A program made the position numbers and the translations under genes. The notes below the pieces were generated by a model. That model had not been told where the DNA came from. It made no database searches and saw only the letters and a program-made list of their open reading frames with translations. This document shows positions 8,833-19,345 of a stretch of DNA of 64,000 nucleotides, one piece after another. Numbering within the stretch: the stretch's first letter is position 1; every line of letters begins with the position of its first letter. This DNA is from Pseudomonas sp. ADAK13 (GTDB lineage Bacteria; Pseudomonadota; Gammaproteobacteria; Pseudomonadales; Pseudomonadaceae): positions 1,488,001 to 1,552,000 of the forward strand of contig NZ_CP052860.1 of the NCBI RefSeq assembly GCF_012935715.1. Reading direction: 5' to 3'.

Positions 8833-9921
8833 TTACAACCCCAACAGCGACAACATGATAAACGTCGCAAACAACACAAAGTGGGTCATCCCCTCGATGG
8901 CGTTGGTTTCGCCATCGTTGAGGTTGATCGCGCTGACGATCAGCGTGATAAACACCATCACGGTCTGCACCGGTGTCATCGCCATTTGAAACGGCTGGCC
9001 GGTGTACAAGGCCATGGCTTCCATCACCGGCACGGTCAAAATCACCGTCGACAGCGACGCCCCCAGCGCGATGTTCACCACCGACTGCATGCGGTTGGCC
9101 AACGCTGCGCGCAACGCGGTCAAAATCTCCGGGGCGGCGGAAATCGCGGCCACGATGATCGCCGTAATCACCGGTGGAGCGCCCGTGCCCTCCAGGCCCA
9201 GGTCGAGGGTCTTGGACATCACCTCGGCCAACGCGCCAATCACAATCACGCCAAACACCAGGGTCCCGATGGAGAACGCCAGGTTGATCGGCGGCGACTC
9301 GTCTTCCGGCTGTTTCTTGCGGCGTTTTTCCGGGTAGCTGTAGCTGAAGAAATAACTGTGGGGCCCCACCTGCATCCGCAGGAACAGGGTGTAGAGCACC
9401 ACCATCGCACCGATGGTGAAGGCCGAGTAAATTTTCCAGTCCGCCTCGGGGATAAACTCCGGCACCACCATCGACACGCCCATGGCGGTAAGGATCATCA
9501 CGCTGTAGGTCCGTGCCGAATCGTCGTTGTAGGACTGTTCGCCATGCTTGATCCCACCCATCAGCGCCGCCAGGCCAAGGATGCCATTGATGTCGAGCAT
9601 CACCGCCGAATAGATGGTGTCCCGCACCAGGGTCGGCGACGGCTCGTTGCTCATCATGATCGCCAGAATCACCACTTCCACCAGCACGGCGGCGAGGGTC
9701 AGGATCATGGTGCCGTAGGGATCACCGACTTTTTCCGCCAGTTGCTCGGCGTGGTGAGCCACGCGCATCGAGGCCACGACGATAAAGCCGATCAGCGCCA
9801 CGCCGCCCAGCAGCGCCACCATCTGCCCGCTGTGCAGCATCCAGTGCTCCAGCGGGTAGGCGGCGATGGCGGCAATCAGCGCCAGCAGCATGAATTTTTC
9901 TTGCTTGAGGGATGTGAGCAT
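8833..9921 (-). CDS. chaA: ChaA-like calcium/sodium:proton antiporter
   Basis: A 362-residue inner-membrane protein with about 10-11 hydrophobic helices. It belongs to the CaCA cation exchanger superfamily and aligns with E. coli ChaA, including the first alpha repeat GDPYGTMILTLAAVLVEV and the second alpha repeat around ISAAPEILTALRAALANR, where the acidic residue sits in the transport path. It would expel Ca2+ or Na+/K+ in exchange for protons. A hydrophilic loop (EKRRKKQPEDESPP) divides the two halves. It is convergent with the 8-oxoguanine deaminase and divergent from adenine deaminase. Confidence 0.85.
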   Translation of the reverse strand: MLTSLKQEKFMLLALIAAIAAYPLEHWMLHSGQMVALLGGVALIGFIVVASMRVAHHAEQLAEKVGDPYGTMILTLAAVLVEVVILAIMMSNEPSPTLVRDTIYSAVMLDINGILGLAALMGGIKHGEQSYNDDSARTYSVMILTAMGVSMVVPEFIPEADWKIYSAFTIGAMVVLYTLFLRMQVGPHSYFFSYSYPEKRRKKQPEDESPPINLAFSIGTLVFGVIVIGALAEVMSKTLDLGLEGTGAPPVITAIIVAAISAAPEILTALRAALANRMQSVVNIALGASLSTVILTVPVMEAMALYTGQPFQMAMTPVQTVMVFITLIVSAINLNDGETNAIEGMTHFVLFATFIMLSLLGL

Positions 9922-10115
9922 TCCGGGCCTTTTAGTGCAGCAAATCAGTCATTGATGGGGGTACAGACTGCACCGCGCCGCTAACGTTTCGTTACACCTT
10001 AGTTCACGCACCGCTTGCACGACGCCCGCGGATGCTCACCGCTTGGTCAGGTTTTACCGATTATTTCGGCGTGCGCCTGTAGAATGCCGCCATTGCACCT
10101 GATGAGAATTTATAA

Positions 10116-11758
<1,643 letters not shown>

Positions 11759-11896
11759 GTGCTCATTCACTCCCTGTTAAAGCATTCGTCTGCTGCGGTT
11801 CGCGCAAAAGTATAAGCGTGAAAACGCCGGGTTCCGTGCCGTCTTACAGCACAACCAACGACAGAGGCTGAAGGAAACTTCCCGATATTCCCGGGG

Positions 11897-12826
11897 TTAT
11901 GGTGTAGAAGCCGACCGCTCCGGCAACTGCGCAGTCAATGTCGCACAACGGGCAACGAGCATTTCCCGCAGAAGATTGATCGGCTTGCTCAGTTGCGCGC
12001 GATGGGCGCACAACAGGTTGAGGGGCGTACGCTCGCCCCGCAATTCCGGCAGGATCAGGCGCAGGCGCCCGGCCAGCACATCGCTGCTCACATCCAGCCA
12101 GGACTTATAAGCAATACCGACCCCGGCCACCGCCCAGCGCCGCACCACATCGGCGTCATCACTGAAGCGGTCGCCGGTTACGGTCAGGCTGACGTCGCGT
12201 TTGCCATCGTTGAAACCCCAATGGTCGTGCACCCGACTGCCGAGCATATACAGCAGGCAATTGTGCTGGGTCAGTTGCTCCAGATGACGAGGCTCACCGT
12301 GTCGCGCCAGGTAGCTGGGCGCGGCGCAGAGCACGCGGTAGTTGTCCGGGGCGATGGGCAGCGCGATCAAGCTGGAGTCTTCCGGCTCGCCATAGCGCAG
12401 GGCGATATCCACCGGCTGACGGAACAGGTCGGCAATCCGGTCGCCCAACAGCAGGCGCACGCTCAGCTCGGGGTACTCGCGCTGAAATTCATCCAGCCAG
12501 GGCAGCAGCTGGTTACGCCCGAAGTCCGACGGCGCCGACAGTTGCAGCACCCCGCTGACCTGATCCTGGCCGCTGGCCAATAACCGCCGGCCTTCATCCA
12601 GGCTACTCAAGGCCGCCCGGGCGTACTCCAGAAAGCCCTCGCCCTCAGCCGTCAGGCGCAGGCTGCGGGTAGAACGCGCCAGCAACCGCGCGCCCAGTTG
12701 CTGCTCGATGCGCTTCAACGCCGCGCTGGCCACCGCCGCCGACATGTCCATGACCCGCGCTGCAGCCGAGAGGCTGCCCAGGTCTGCGGCGCGCACAAAC
12801 AACTGCAAATCGTCGAAACGCAGCAT
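11897..12826 (-). CDS. LysR-family transcriptional regulator
   Basis: A 309-residue LysR regulator with the usual N-terminal helix-turn-helix (DLQLFVRAADLGSLSAAARVMDMS then AVASAALKRIEQQLGARLL). The effector domain is of the CrgA/DmlR-like type (SAPSDFGRNQLLPWLDEF). It is divergent from a quinol monooxygenase and a dehydrogenase gene across 115 nt, which makes that pair the likely target. Regulators of this subgroup often respond to electrophiles or quinones, but the ligand here is not visible. Confidence 0.87.
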   Translation of the reverse strand: MLRFDDLQLFVRAADLGSLSAAARVMDMSAAVASAALKRIEQQLGARLLARSTRSLRLTAEGEGFLEYARAALSSLDEGRRLLASGQDQVSGVLQLSAPSDFGRNQLLPWLDEFQREYPELSVRLLLGDRIADLFRQPVDIALRYGEPEDSSLIALPIAPDNYRVLCAAPSYLARHGEPRHLEQLTQHNCLLYMLGSRVHDHWGFNDGKRDVSLTVTGDRFSDDADVVRRWAVAGVGIAYKSWLDVSSDVLAGRLRLILPELRGERTPLNLLCAHRAQLSKPINLLREMLVARCATLTAQLPERSASTP

Positions 12827-12941
12827 CCCGGCCCCATTATCAAAAAAACATTGAAAGAGACTGCTCTTTTAGCGGGTTTTATCTTCGAGAGAAATAGCCA
12901 ATCATCTGTCTATCCCGTTCATCACGTGTCTGGAGTCGAAT

Positions 12942-13235
12942 ATGTCCGCTGCCTTTAACGTCATCGCCACGCTGATCGCCAAACCCGGCCAACAGGCCAC
13001 CCTGGAAACCCTGCTGCGCGAGCTGCTGGAACCGACGCGCGTCGAAGCCGGCTGCCAGCAATACGACCTGCACCAGGATCTGCAACACCCCGAGACCTTC
13101 TACATGCTCGAACGCTGGAGCGACGACGCCGCGCTGGCCGACCACGACCAGAGCGCCCATATCCAGAATTTCCGCGCCAAGGCCGCCGACGTACTCGAGC
13201 ATTTCGAACTCAAGCGCCTGAAGTTTCTTGCCTGA
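12942..13235 (+). CDS. Antibiotic biosynthesis monooxygenase (ABM/YgiN-like) domain protein
   Basis: A 97-residue single-domain protein of the dimeric ferredoxin-like ABM family; visible hallmarks are AFNVIATLIAKPGQQ, RVEAGCQQYDLHQD and FYMLERWSDDAALADHDQ. YgiN-type members oxidise quinols without a cofactor. It begins the unit divergent from the LysR regulator and is followed 27 nt later by a quinone/alcohol dehydrogenase, a common pairing suggesting response to quinone-like or reactive electrophilic compounds. Confidence 0.87.
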   Translation: MSAAFNVIATLIAKPGQQATLETLLRELLEPTRVEAGCQQYDLHQDLQHPETFYMLERWSDDAALADHDQSAHIQNFRAKAADVLEHFELKRLKFLA

Positions 13236-13262
13236 TCAACCGACCCCTTTTTGGAAGCCCTC

Positions 13263-14276
13263 ATGAAAGCCATCGCCTACTACGCCGCATTGCCCATCAA
13301 CGATCCAAAATCCCTGCAAGACATCGAACTGCCAGAACCGGTCGCCGGCCCGCGTGACCTGCTGGTGGAAGTCAAAGCCATCTCGGTCAACCCCGTGGAC
13401 ACCAAGGTGCGCCAGAACGTCGCCCCGGAAAATGGCGCCGCCAAAGTCCTGGGCTGGGACGTGGCCGGTGTGGTCAAGGCTGTGGGCAGCGAAGTGAGCC
13501 TGTTCAAGGTCGGTGACAAGGTGTTCTACGCCGGCTCCCTGGTGCGCCCCGGCGGCAACAGCGAACTGCACACCGTAGACGAGCGCATCGTCGGCCATAT
13601 GCCAAAAACCCTGGGTTTCGCCGATGCTGCAGCCCTGCCGCTGACCGCCATCACTGCCTGGGAATTACTCTTCGAACGCCTGCAAGTGCGCGAAGGCAAG
13701 GCCGATGAAGGCCAGAGCCTGCTGATCGTCGGTGCGTCCGGTGGTGTGGGATCGATCCTGACTCAACTGGCGAAACAACTTACTGGCCTGAAAGTTATCG
13801 GCACCGCCTCCCGCCCGGAAACCCAAGCGTGGGCCAAGGACCTGGGCGCCGACCTGGTGATCGACCACAGCAAACCCTTGAGCGAAGAGCTGAAAAACGC
13901 CGGCCATCCGCAGGTGAACTACGTCGCCAGCCTGACCCAGACCGACCAGCACCTGGACCAACTGGTGGAAGCGCTGATTCCCCAGGGCAAACTGGCGCTG
14001 ATTGATGACCCCAAGGCGCTGGACGTGAGCAAACTCAAGCGCAAGAGCCTGTCGCTGCATTGGGAGTTCATGTACACCCGATCGATGTTCGAGACCGCCG
14101 ACATGATCGAGCAACACAACCTGCTCAACCGCGTGGCCGAACTGATCGACGCCGGTACCCTGAAAACCACGGTGGGCGAGCACTTTGGCGTGATCAACGC
14201 GGCCAACCTGCGCCGTGCCCACGAACTGCTGGAAAGCGGCAAGGCCAAGGGCAAAATCGTGCTGGAAGGGTTCTAA
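13263..14276 (+). CDS. Zinc-type alcohol dehydrogenase-like (quinone oxidoreductase) protein
   Basis: A 337-residue medium-chain dehydrogenase/reductase. The GroES-like N-terminal part ends before the nucleotide-binding motif LLIVGASGGVGSILTQLAKQ (about residues 152-172). The cysteine and histidine ligands of true zinc enzymes are not obvious, so an NADPH-dependent quinone or enone reductase is likelier. The ATG follows a GGAAG site; the open frame extends four codons upstream. It is co-oriented with the ABM gene and probably co-transcribed. Confidence 0.86.
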   Translation: MKAIAYYAALPINDPKSLQDIELPEPVAGPRDLLVEVKAISVNPVDTKVRQNVAPENGAAKVLGWDVAGVVKAVGSEVSLFKVGDKVFYAGSLVRPGGNSELHTVDERIVGHMPKTLGFADAAALPLTAITAWELLFERLQVREGKADEGQSLLIVGASGGVGSILTQLAKQLTGLKVIGTASRPETQAWAKDLGADLVIDHSKPLSEELKNAGHPQVNYVASLTQTDQHLDQLVEALIPQGKLALIDDPKALDVSKLKRKSLSLHWEFMYTRSMFETADMIEQHNLLNRVAELIDAGTLKTTVGEHFGVINAANLRRAHELLESGKAKGKIVLEGF

Positions 14277-14291
14277 CCAAACGTTCTGTCA

Positions 14292-14327
14292 GTGTCGTCT
14301 GTTATTCACCTGAGTAATGGACGACAC
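14292..14327. terminator. Hairpin after the dehydrogenase gene
   Basis: GTGTCGTC (14292-14299) pairs with GACGACAC (14320-14327), and the interior TTATTC/GAGTAA pairs with one G-U, giving a near-continuous stem with an ACCT loop. There is no T-run. It lies 16 nt after the stop codon and probably marks the transcript end. Confidence 0.55.
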
Positions 14328-14423
14328 CGCTAGTCAGAGACTTGATCCTTGTCACATTTGTGGACGCATTCAGGTTTATATTGGCCGCCTTTGCCACGAT
14401 TCTTTTACGCGAGGAAGTCAGCA

Positions 14424-14603
14424 ATGAAGATCCTGATAAAAGCGTTAGCAAAATCCCACGGCAACAAATGGCAGGTTCGTCTCGACCAGAACGCCTTCAC
14501 CTTCCGCAGTGAGGCCGAAGCCCGCGCGTTTGCCGACACCCTGCAAACCCGTATCCAGGCACCTCACCGATTCCCCGAAAGCCAGCAGCGTTCTGCTGGC
14601 TGA
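14424..14603 (+). CDS. Small basic protein of unknown function
   Basis: A 59-residue protein, MKILIKALAKSHG at the start, rich in Lys/Arg/Gln and without a membrane segment or recognised domain. The ATG has a good GAGGAA ribosome site 8 nt upstream, and the preceding hairpin separates it from the dehydrogenase gene. The composition suggests a small cytoplasmic or nucleic-acid-associated protein, but no function is claimed. It ends 5 nt before the convergent efflux gene. Confidence 0.65.
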   Translation: MKILIKALAKSHGNKWQVRLDQNAFTFRSEAEARAFADTLQTRIQAPHRFPESQQRSAG

Positions 14604-14608
14604 CCTGC

Positions 14609-15802
14609 TCATTCCGCTGCTTGCAGTGCCCGTTGGCGCTGCAGGCGTCGGGTCAGCATCGCGAACGTCACGGCCAATACGCCACACAAGCTTATGACCA
14701 TTGCCATCGGCATCGCCGTGCCGTCGTGCAACACCCCGACCAACGATGCCGCGCCGGCGGCCACACCAAACTGAATGCAACCGAGCAACGCCGATGCGCT
14801 GCCCGCCCGTGCGCCCTGCCCGCTCATGGCGCAAGCCGAGGTGTTGGGCAAAATGCAGCCCAGGCTGGCGATGCAGATGAACAGCGGCACCAGCAGTGGC
14901 CACAACGCCTCAGTGCGCAAAGCTGTAATGGCCAGCAACGACAGACCCGCCGCCAGGTACACCCACACCGTGCGCGACAACAGGAACGCCGGGCCGCGCG
15001 AGGCCAGCAGGCGCGCATTCACCTGTGCAACCAGGATAAAGCCGGCCGCGTTGGAGCCAAAGACCCAGCCATAATGCTCGGCAGGCACGCCATAGAGTTT
15101 GATAAAGACGAAAGGCGAACCCGCGATGTAGGCAAACATGCCGGCAATCGAGATGCCACCGGTCAAGGCGTAGCCCAGGTACACCCGGTCCGACAGCAAC
15201 CGGCCATACTGGCGCAGGGCACCCGACAGAGGCTGACGCGGTTGATGGGCGGGAAAACTTTCCGGCAATCCGACTGCCACCGCGAGGGCCGCCATCACAC
15301 TGAACGCCGTCAGCGCGATGAAGATCGACTGCCAGCCCCACACACCGACCATCACCCCACCCGCCAGCGGCGCAAGGATCGGCGCCAGCCCGGTGACCAG
15401 CATCAGCTGGGAAAACACCTTGGCCGAGCCCACCGCGTCGCATTTGTCACTCACCACTGCGCGGGAGATCACCATGCCCGCACAACCGCCCAGGGCCTGG
15501 ACGAAGCGCGCGCCGATCAGCCATTCCAGCGTAGGCGCGTATGCACAGGCGAACGACGCCATGGTAAACAGGGTGACGCCGCTGAGCAGCGGCCCACGCC
15601 GGCCAAAACGGTCCGCCAGCGGCCCATAGATCAACTGGCCGATCGCCAGGCCCGTGAAGTACACGGCCAAGGTCAGCTGAATATGTTTTTCGTCGGTGCC
15701 GAATGCCACGGCCATGGCCGGGAAACCCGGCAGGTAGAAGTCGATGGCCAACGGCGCGAACGCGCTCAAGGCCCCCAAAATCAGGATTATACGAAGGTTC
15801 AT
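14609..15802 (-). CDS. Bcr/CflA-family multidrug efflux MFS transporter
   Basis: A 397-residue 12-helix major facilitator. The DHA1 motif A-like loop between helices 2 and 3 reads GPLADRFGRRGPLLSG, and the N-terminus ILGALSAFAPLAIDFYLPGFP with a membrane Asp is characteristic of the Bcr/CflA subgroup (bicyclomycin, chloramphenicol, sulfonamide export). It would expel small drugs using the proton gradient. It is divergently placed relative to no obvious regulator and convergent with the small basic protein. Confidence 0.88.
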   Translation of the reverse strand: MNLRIILILGALSAFAPLAIDFYLPGFPAMAVAFGTDEKHIQLTLAVYFTGLAIGQLIYGPLADRFGRRGPLLSGVTLFTMASFACAYAPTLEWLIGARFVQALGGCAGMVISRAVVSDKCDAVGSAKVFSQLMLVTGLAPILAPLAGGVMVGVWGWQSIFIALTAFSVMAALAVAVGLPESFPAHQPRQPLSGALRQYGRLLSDRVYLGYALTGGISIAGMFAYIAGSPFVFIKLYGVPAEHYGWVFGSNAAGFILVAQVNARLLASRGPAFLLSRTVWVYLAAGLSLLAITALRTEALWPLLVPLFICIASLGCILPNTSACAMSGQGARAGSASALLGCIQFGVAAGAASLVGVLHDGTAMPMAMVISLCGVLAVTFAMLTRRLQRQRALQAAE

Positions 15803-15888
15803 CAGGCACCCAGGTGAGTCGGCAGCCCAACAGTCTAGCCGGGCTCGGGTGCCTTGAACATTAAGTTAGCTCGCTAACTATCAGAAAG

Positions 15889-16089
15889 TCAGGCGAGTTT
15901 GACGCTGTAGCCTTCTTCGCTGATCAGGTTGATCACTTCCGCCGGGGATAGCAGGCTGCTTTCCACGCCAACTTCCTTTGCCGCGAGGTCGACGCGCACG
16001 CTGGCCGACGGATCCTTATCCTGCACCGCCTGGGTGACCGAGCGAACGCAGTGGCCGCAGGTCATTCCTTCAACGCTGAATACTTGCAT
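15889..16089 (-). CDS. copZ: Copper chaperone CopZ (heavy-metal-associated domain)
   Basis: A 66-residue single HMA domain with the copper site GMTCGHC (C11 and C14). It would carry Cu(I) in the cytoplasm to the CopA pump or to CueR. The start is fixed by the AAAGGAG site; the open frame extending far upstream on this strand runs through the CueR operator and is not real. A CueR-type promoter lies immediately upstream, divergent from the next gene. Confidence 0.92.
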   Translation of the reverse strand: MQVFSVEGMTCGHCVRSVTQAVQDKDPSASVRVDLAAKEVGVESSLLSPAEVINLISEEGYSVKLA

Positions 16090-16122
16090 GACATGACTCC
16101 TTTGATGAGGTTGCCCGCAGTG

Positions 16123-16149
16123 TTGACCTTGCCACGATGGCAAGGTCAA
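16123..16149 (-). promoter_or_regulatory. CueR-type promoter/operator for copZ
   Basis: Read on the minus strand, TTGACC (-35) is followed by a 19-bp spacer containing the dyad TTGCCATCGTGGCAA and then AACACT (-10). The overlong 19-bp spacer with a central dyad is the hallmark of MerR/CueR-activated promoters. It faces copZ and sits about 35 nt before its start. Confidence 0.8.
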
Positions 16150-16236
16150 GTTCTGAAAACATCGGCCGGGCTGGCATTCATTCGCGCCCTCGGCCAAGCT
16201 GCACCTATCCACGATGTGAACCTCGGAGAATTCGCC

Positions 16237-16617
16237 ATGCGCTGGTCGTTTTTTGGCCTTGTCAGCCTGATGGGCTTGTTTGCCGCTGTGCCACCGGCCA
16301 GCGCGGATGAAGATTATGCAGTGCTGATCATTTCCCGGGAGCGCCTGGAAGTGCCGACCAACTGCGAGATTGGTTTGTATATTCAGGACCAGTTGGCCGG
16401 GCGGCTGTTCCAGGAGCAGGCCACGTCCTTCAACTTGCCGGCCGGGAATGTGTCGCTGCGCCTGAAGTTGCTGCCGGGGCAATCCCAGGGCTGCTTGCCG
16501 GGCATGCTCGCGCCGCCGGCGCAAAACATCACCTTGAAGGCCGGCGACGTGCGCAAGTTGCGTATCGCGCAAGGGCCGGACGGCATGTATCTGAAGCCGG
16601 CGGCATTGGAATATTGA
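16237..16617 (+). CDS. Small exported protein of unknown function in the copper locus
   Basis: A 126-residue protein with a Sec signal peptide (MRWSFFGLVSLMGLFAAVPPASA, cleavage about residue 23) and a compact, probably beta-rich mature part with two cysteines (TNCEIG, QGCLPG) that could form a disulfide. A CGGAGAA site precedes the ATG. It lies between copZ and copA and shares the copZ control region, so a periplasmic role in copper handling is possible, but no known copper-binding motif (CxxC, Met-rich or His-rich) is visible. Confidence 0.75.
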   Translation: MRWSFFGLVSLMGLFAAVPPASADEDYAVLIISRERLEVPTNCEIGLYIQDQLAGRLFQEQATSFNLPAGNVSLRLKLLPGQSQGCLPGMLAPPAQNITLKAGDVRKLRIAQGPDGMYLKPAALEY

Positions 16618-16634
16618 AACATTGATCTGAAGCC

Positions 16635-16665
16635 TTGACCTTCCCCACAGGTCAAGGTTGATCCT
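16635..16665 (+). promoter_or_regulatory. CueR-type promoter for copA
   Basis: TTGACC at 16635-16640 is followed by 19 bp and GATCCT at 16660-16665. The spacer carries the broken dyad ACCTT...AAGGT. This is almost the E. coli copA promoter layout (TTGACCTTCCCC start, 19-bp spacer). It lies 28 nt before the copA start codon. Confidence 0.82.
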
Positions 16666-16693
16666 AGGGGCAATCTCTCCTGGAGTACTGCCC

Positions 16694-18895
16694 ATGAACG
16701 GATCCACCACCTTCGACCTGCCCATCAGTGGCATGACCTGCGCCAGCTGCGCCGGGCGGGTTGAACGGGCACTGGGCAAAGTGCCCGGGGTGCAAAGCGT
16801 CAGCGTCAACCTGGCCAACGAACGCGCCCATATTGAAGTGCTCGGCCAAATGGACCCCGGCGTCCTGATCGCCGCTGTCGACAAGGCCGGCTACACCGCC
16901 ACCCTGCCCCAAAGCGAAGCCGCCACCCAAGCCAGCCAGGAACAACGGTTGAGCCATGAACGTTGGTCGCTGCTGCTGGCAATTCTGCTCGCCGCGCCGT
17001 TGGTGTTGCCGATGCTGGTGCAACCGTTCGGCCTGCACTGGATGCTGCCGGCCTGGGTCCAGTTCGCCCTGGCCACCCCGGTGCAATTCATCTTCGGTGC
17101 GCGCTTCTATATTGCTGCCTGGAAAGCCGTGCGCGCCGGTGCCGGCAACATGGACCTGCTGGTGGCCATCGGTACCAGCGCCGGTTACGGCCTGAGTATC
17201 TATGAGTGGCTCACGGCAACCGCGGGCACAATGCCGCATCTTTACTTCGAAGCCTCAGCGGTGGTGATCGCCCTGGTGCTGCTGGGCAAATACCTGGAAA
17301 GCCGCGCCAAACGCCAGACCGCCAGCGCCATCCGCGCCCTGGAAGCCTTGCGCCCGGAGCGGGCGATTCAAGTGATCGATGGCCGCGAGCACGACGTCGC
17401 CATCACCGCCCTCAAGCTCAATGACCTGGTGCTGGTCAAACCCGGCGAACGCTTCCCGGTGGATGGCGAAGTGGTCGAAGGCCAAAGCCACGCCGACGAA
17501 GCACTGATCAGCGGTGAAAGCCTGCCGGTGCCAAAACAGCCCGGAGACGCCGTGACAGGCGGCGCGATCAACGGCGAAGGCCGACTGCTGGTGCGCACCC
17601 TGGCCCTTGGCGCAGAAAGCGTGCTGGCGCGGATCATCCGCCTGGTGGAAGACGCCCAAGCGGCCAAGGCACCCATCCAGAAACTGGTGGATAAAGTCAG
17701 CCAGGTGTTCGTGCCGGTGGTGCTGGTGCTGGCCCTGGCCACGCTGATCGGCTGGTGGTTGTATGGCGCTCCGCTGGAGGTCGCGCTGATCAATGCCGTC
17801 ACCGTGTTGGTGATCGCCTGCCCTTGCGCCCTCGGCCTGGCCACCCCCACCGCCATCATGGCCGGTACCGGCGTCGCCGCCCGCCACGGGATTCTGATCA
17901 AGGACGCCGAAGCCCTGGAGCGTGCCCACGAAGTCAGCGCCGTGGTGTTCGACAAGACCGGCACCCTGACCTCCGGCGCACCAAAAATTGCGCACCTGGT
18001 TGCTGTCGATGGCAATGAAGCGGCACTGTTGCAACAGGCCGGCGCACTGCAACGCGGCAGTGAACACCCGTTGGCCAAGGCGGTGCTGGATGCTTGCGCC
18101 GAACGTGGCTTGAACGTGGCCGATGTCAGCGCCAGCCAGTCCCTGACCGGGCGTGGCATTGCCGGCACCCTCGACGGTCGGCAGTTGGCGTTGGGCAACC
18201 ATCGCCTGCTGGACGAAACCGGCTTGAGCACCGGCGACCTCGCCGACTCGGCCAGCGGGTGGGAGGCCGAGGGCCGTACCCTGTCCTGGCTGATCGAGCA
18301 AGGCCCGCAGCCGCGCGTGCTGGGCCTGTTTGCCTTTGGCGACACCCTCAAACCGGGCGCCCTGCAAGCGATACAACAACTCAAGGCCCGGCATATCAGC
18401 AGCCACCTGCTGACCGGCGACAACCGAGGCAGCGCCCGCGTGGTCGCCGAAGCCCTGGGCATCGACGACGTGCACGCCGAAGTGCTGCCCGCCGACAAGG
18501 CCGCCACCGTCGCCGAGCTGAAAAAGACCGGCGTGGTGGCGATGGTCGGCGACGGCATCAACGACGCGCCCGCCCTGGCCGCAGCCGATATCGGCATCGC
18601 CATGGGCGGTGGCACCGACGTGGCCATGCACGCGGCGGGCATTACCCTGATGCGCGGCGACCCACGGCTGGTGCCTGCCGCGCTGGAAATCAGCCGCAAG
18701 ACCTACGCTAAAATTCGACAGAACCTGTTCTGGGCCTTTGTGTATAACTTGATCGGCATTCCGCTGGCCGCATTCGGCCTGCTTAACCCCGTCATGGCCG
18801 GCGCGGCCATGGCCCTGTCCAGCGTCAGCGTGGTGAGTAACGCGCTGCTGCTGAAAACCTGGAAACCCAAGGACCTGGAGGACGAGCGTCCATGA
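16694..18895 (+). CDS. copA: Copper-exporting P1B-type ATPase
   Basis: A 733-residue P-type ATPase that pumps Cu(I) out of the cytoplasm. It has one N-terminal HMA domain (GMTCASC, C17 and C20), the transmembrane copper site CPC at residues 376-378, the phosphorylation motif DKTGTLT at D420, TGDN and [10 protein letters not shown], and the C-terminal helix residues ([19 protein letters not shown]) diagnostic of Cu(I) rather than Zn/Cd pumps. Many relatives have two HMA domains; here there is one. The ATG follows a GGAG site. It overlaps cueR by 4 nt (ATGA), so both are co-transcribed under CueR control. Confidence 0.96.
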   Translation: MNGSTTFDLPISGMTCASCAGRVERALGKVPGVQSVSVNLANERAHIEVLGQMDPGVLIAAVDKAGYTATLPQSEAATQASQEQRLSHERWSLLLAILLAAPLVLPMLVQPFGLHWMLPAWVQFALATPVQFIFGARFYIAAWKAVRAGAGNMDLLVAIGTSAGYGLSIYEWLTATAGTMPHLYFEASAVVIALVLLGKYLESRAKRQTASAIRALEALRPERAIQVIDGREHDVAITALKLNDLVLVKPGERFPVDGEVVEGQSHADEALISGESLPVPKQPGDAVTGGAINGEGRLLVRTLALGAESVLARIIRLVEDAQAAKAPIQKLVDKVSQVFVPVVLVLALATLIGWWLYGAPLEVALINAVTVLVIACPCALGLATPTAIMAGTGVAARHGILIKDAEALERAHEVSAVVFDKTGTLTSGAPKIAHLVAVDGNEAALLQQAGALQRGSEHPLAKAVLDACAERGLNVADVSASQSLTGRGIAGTLDGRQLALGNHRLLDETGLSTGDLADSASGWEAEGRTLSWLIEQGPQPRVLGLFAFGDTLKPGALQAIQQLKARHISSHLLTGDNRGSARVVAEALGIDDVHAEVLPADKAATVAELKKTGVVAMVGDGINDAPALAAADIGIAMGGGTDVAMHAAGITLMRGDPRLVPAALEISRKTYAKIRQNLFWAFVYNLIGIPLAAFGLLNPVMAGAAMALSSVSVVSNALLLKTWKPKDLEDERP

Positions 18896-19293
18896 ACATC
18901 GGTCAAGCAGCACGCCAAAGCGGCCTGAGCGCGAAGATGATTCGTTACTACGAGTCTATCGGTTTGTTGAAAGCGGCCCATCGCACCGACAGCGGCTACC
19001 GTATTTATGGCGCCGATGACCTGCACACCCTGGCGTTTATCAAGCGTTCGCGCGACCTGGGGTTTTCCCTGGAGGAAGTCGGCAAGCTGCTGACGCTGTG
19101 GCAGGACCGCGGGCGCGCGAGTGCCGACGTCAAGGCGCTGGCCCGCCAGCACATCGATGAGCTGAACCAGAAGATCCGCGAGTTGGGGCAATTGCGCGAT
19201 ACGTTGCAGGACCTGGTGGAACACTGCCAGGGTGACCACCGGCCGGATTGTCCGATCCTCAAGGAACTGGCCTCGGGCAGCTGTTGCGCCTGA
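18892..19293 (+). CDS. cueR: Copper-responsive MerR-family regulator
   Basis: A 133-residue MerR protein. The DNA-binding head is [26 protein letters not shown], and the Cu(I) site is the C112-X7-C120 pair (CQGDHRPDC), which matches CueR exactly. The C-terminal CC near residue 131 is also typical. It activates copZ and copA through the 19-bp-spacer promoters seen upstream of both. Its start overlaps the copA stop, giving autoregulation through the copA promoter. Confidence 0.95.
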   Translation: MNIGQAARQSGLSAKMIRYYESIGLLKAAHRTDSGYRIYGADDLHTLAFIKRSRDLGFSLEEVGKLLTLWQDRGRASADVKALARQHIDELNQKIRELGQLRDTLQDLVEHCQGDHRPDCPILKELASGSCCA

Positions 19294-19308
19294 CGGCCGC
19301 CCGCCCAC

Positions 19309-19338
19309 AAAAAATCCGGCCTGGGCCGGATTTTTTGT
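19309..19338 (+). terminator. Bidirectional intrinsic terminator after cueR
   Basis: AAAAAATCCGGCC and GGCCGGATTTTTT flank a short TG loop. The stem is GC-rich with A and T runs on both sides, so it can end both the copA-cueR transcript and the convergent RIO kinase transcript. Confidence 0.93.
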
Positions 19339-19345
19339 TAATGGA

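Noticed and set aside
15889..16884. 331-codon extension of the copZ frame
   Set aside because: Passes through the CueR promoter region and the opposite-strand exported protein; copZ is a normal 66-residue HMA protein with its own ribosome site.
17255..18913. Long antisense frame across copA
   Set aside because: Shadow of the high-GC coding strand; the copA motifs on the plus strand are unambiguous.
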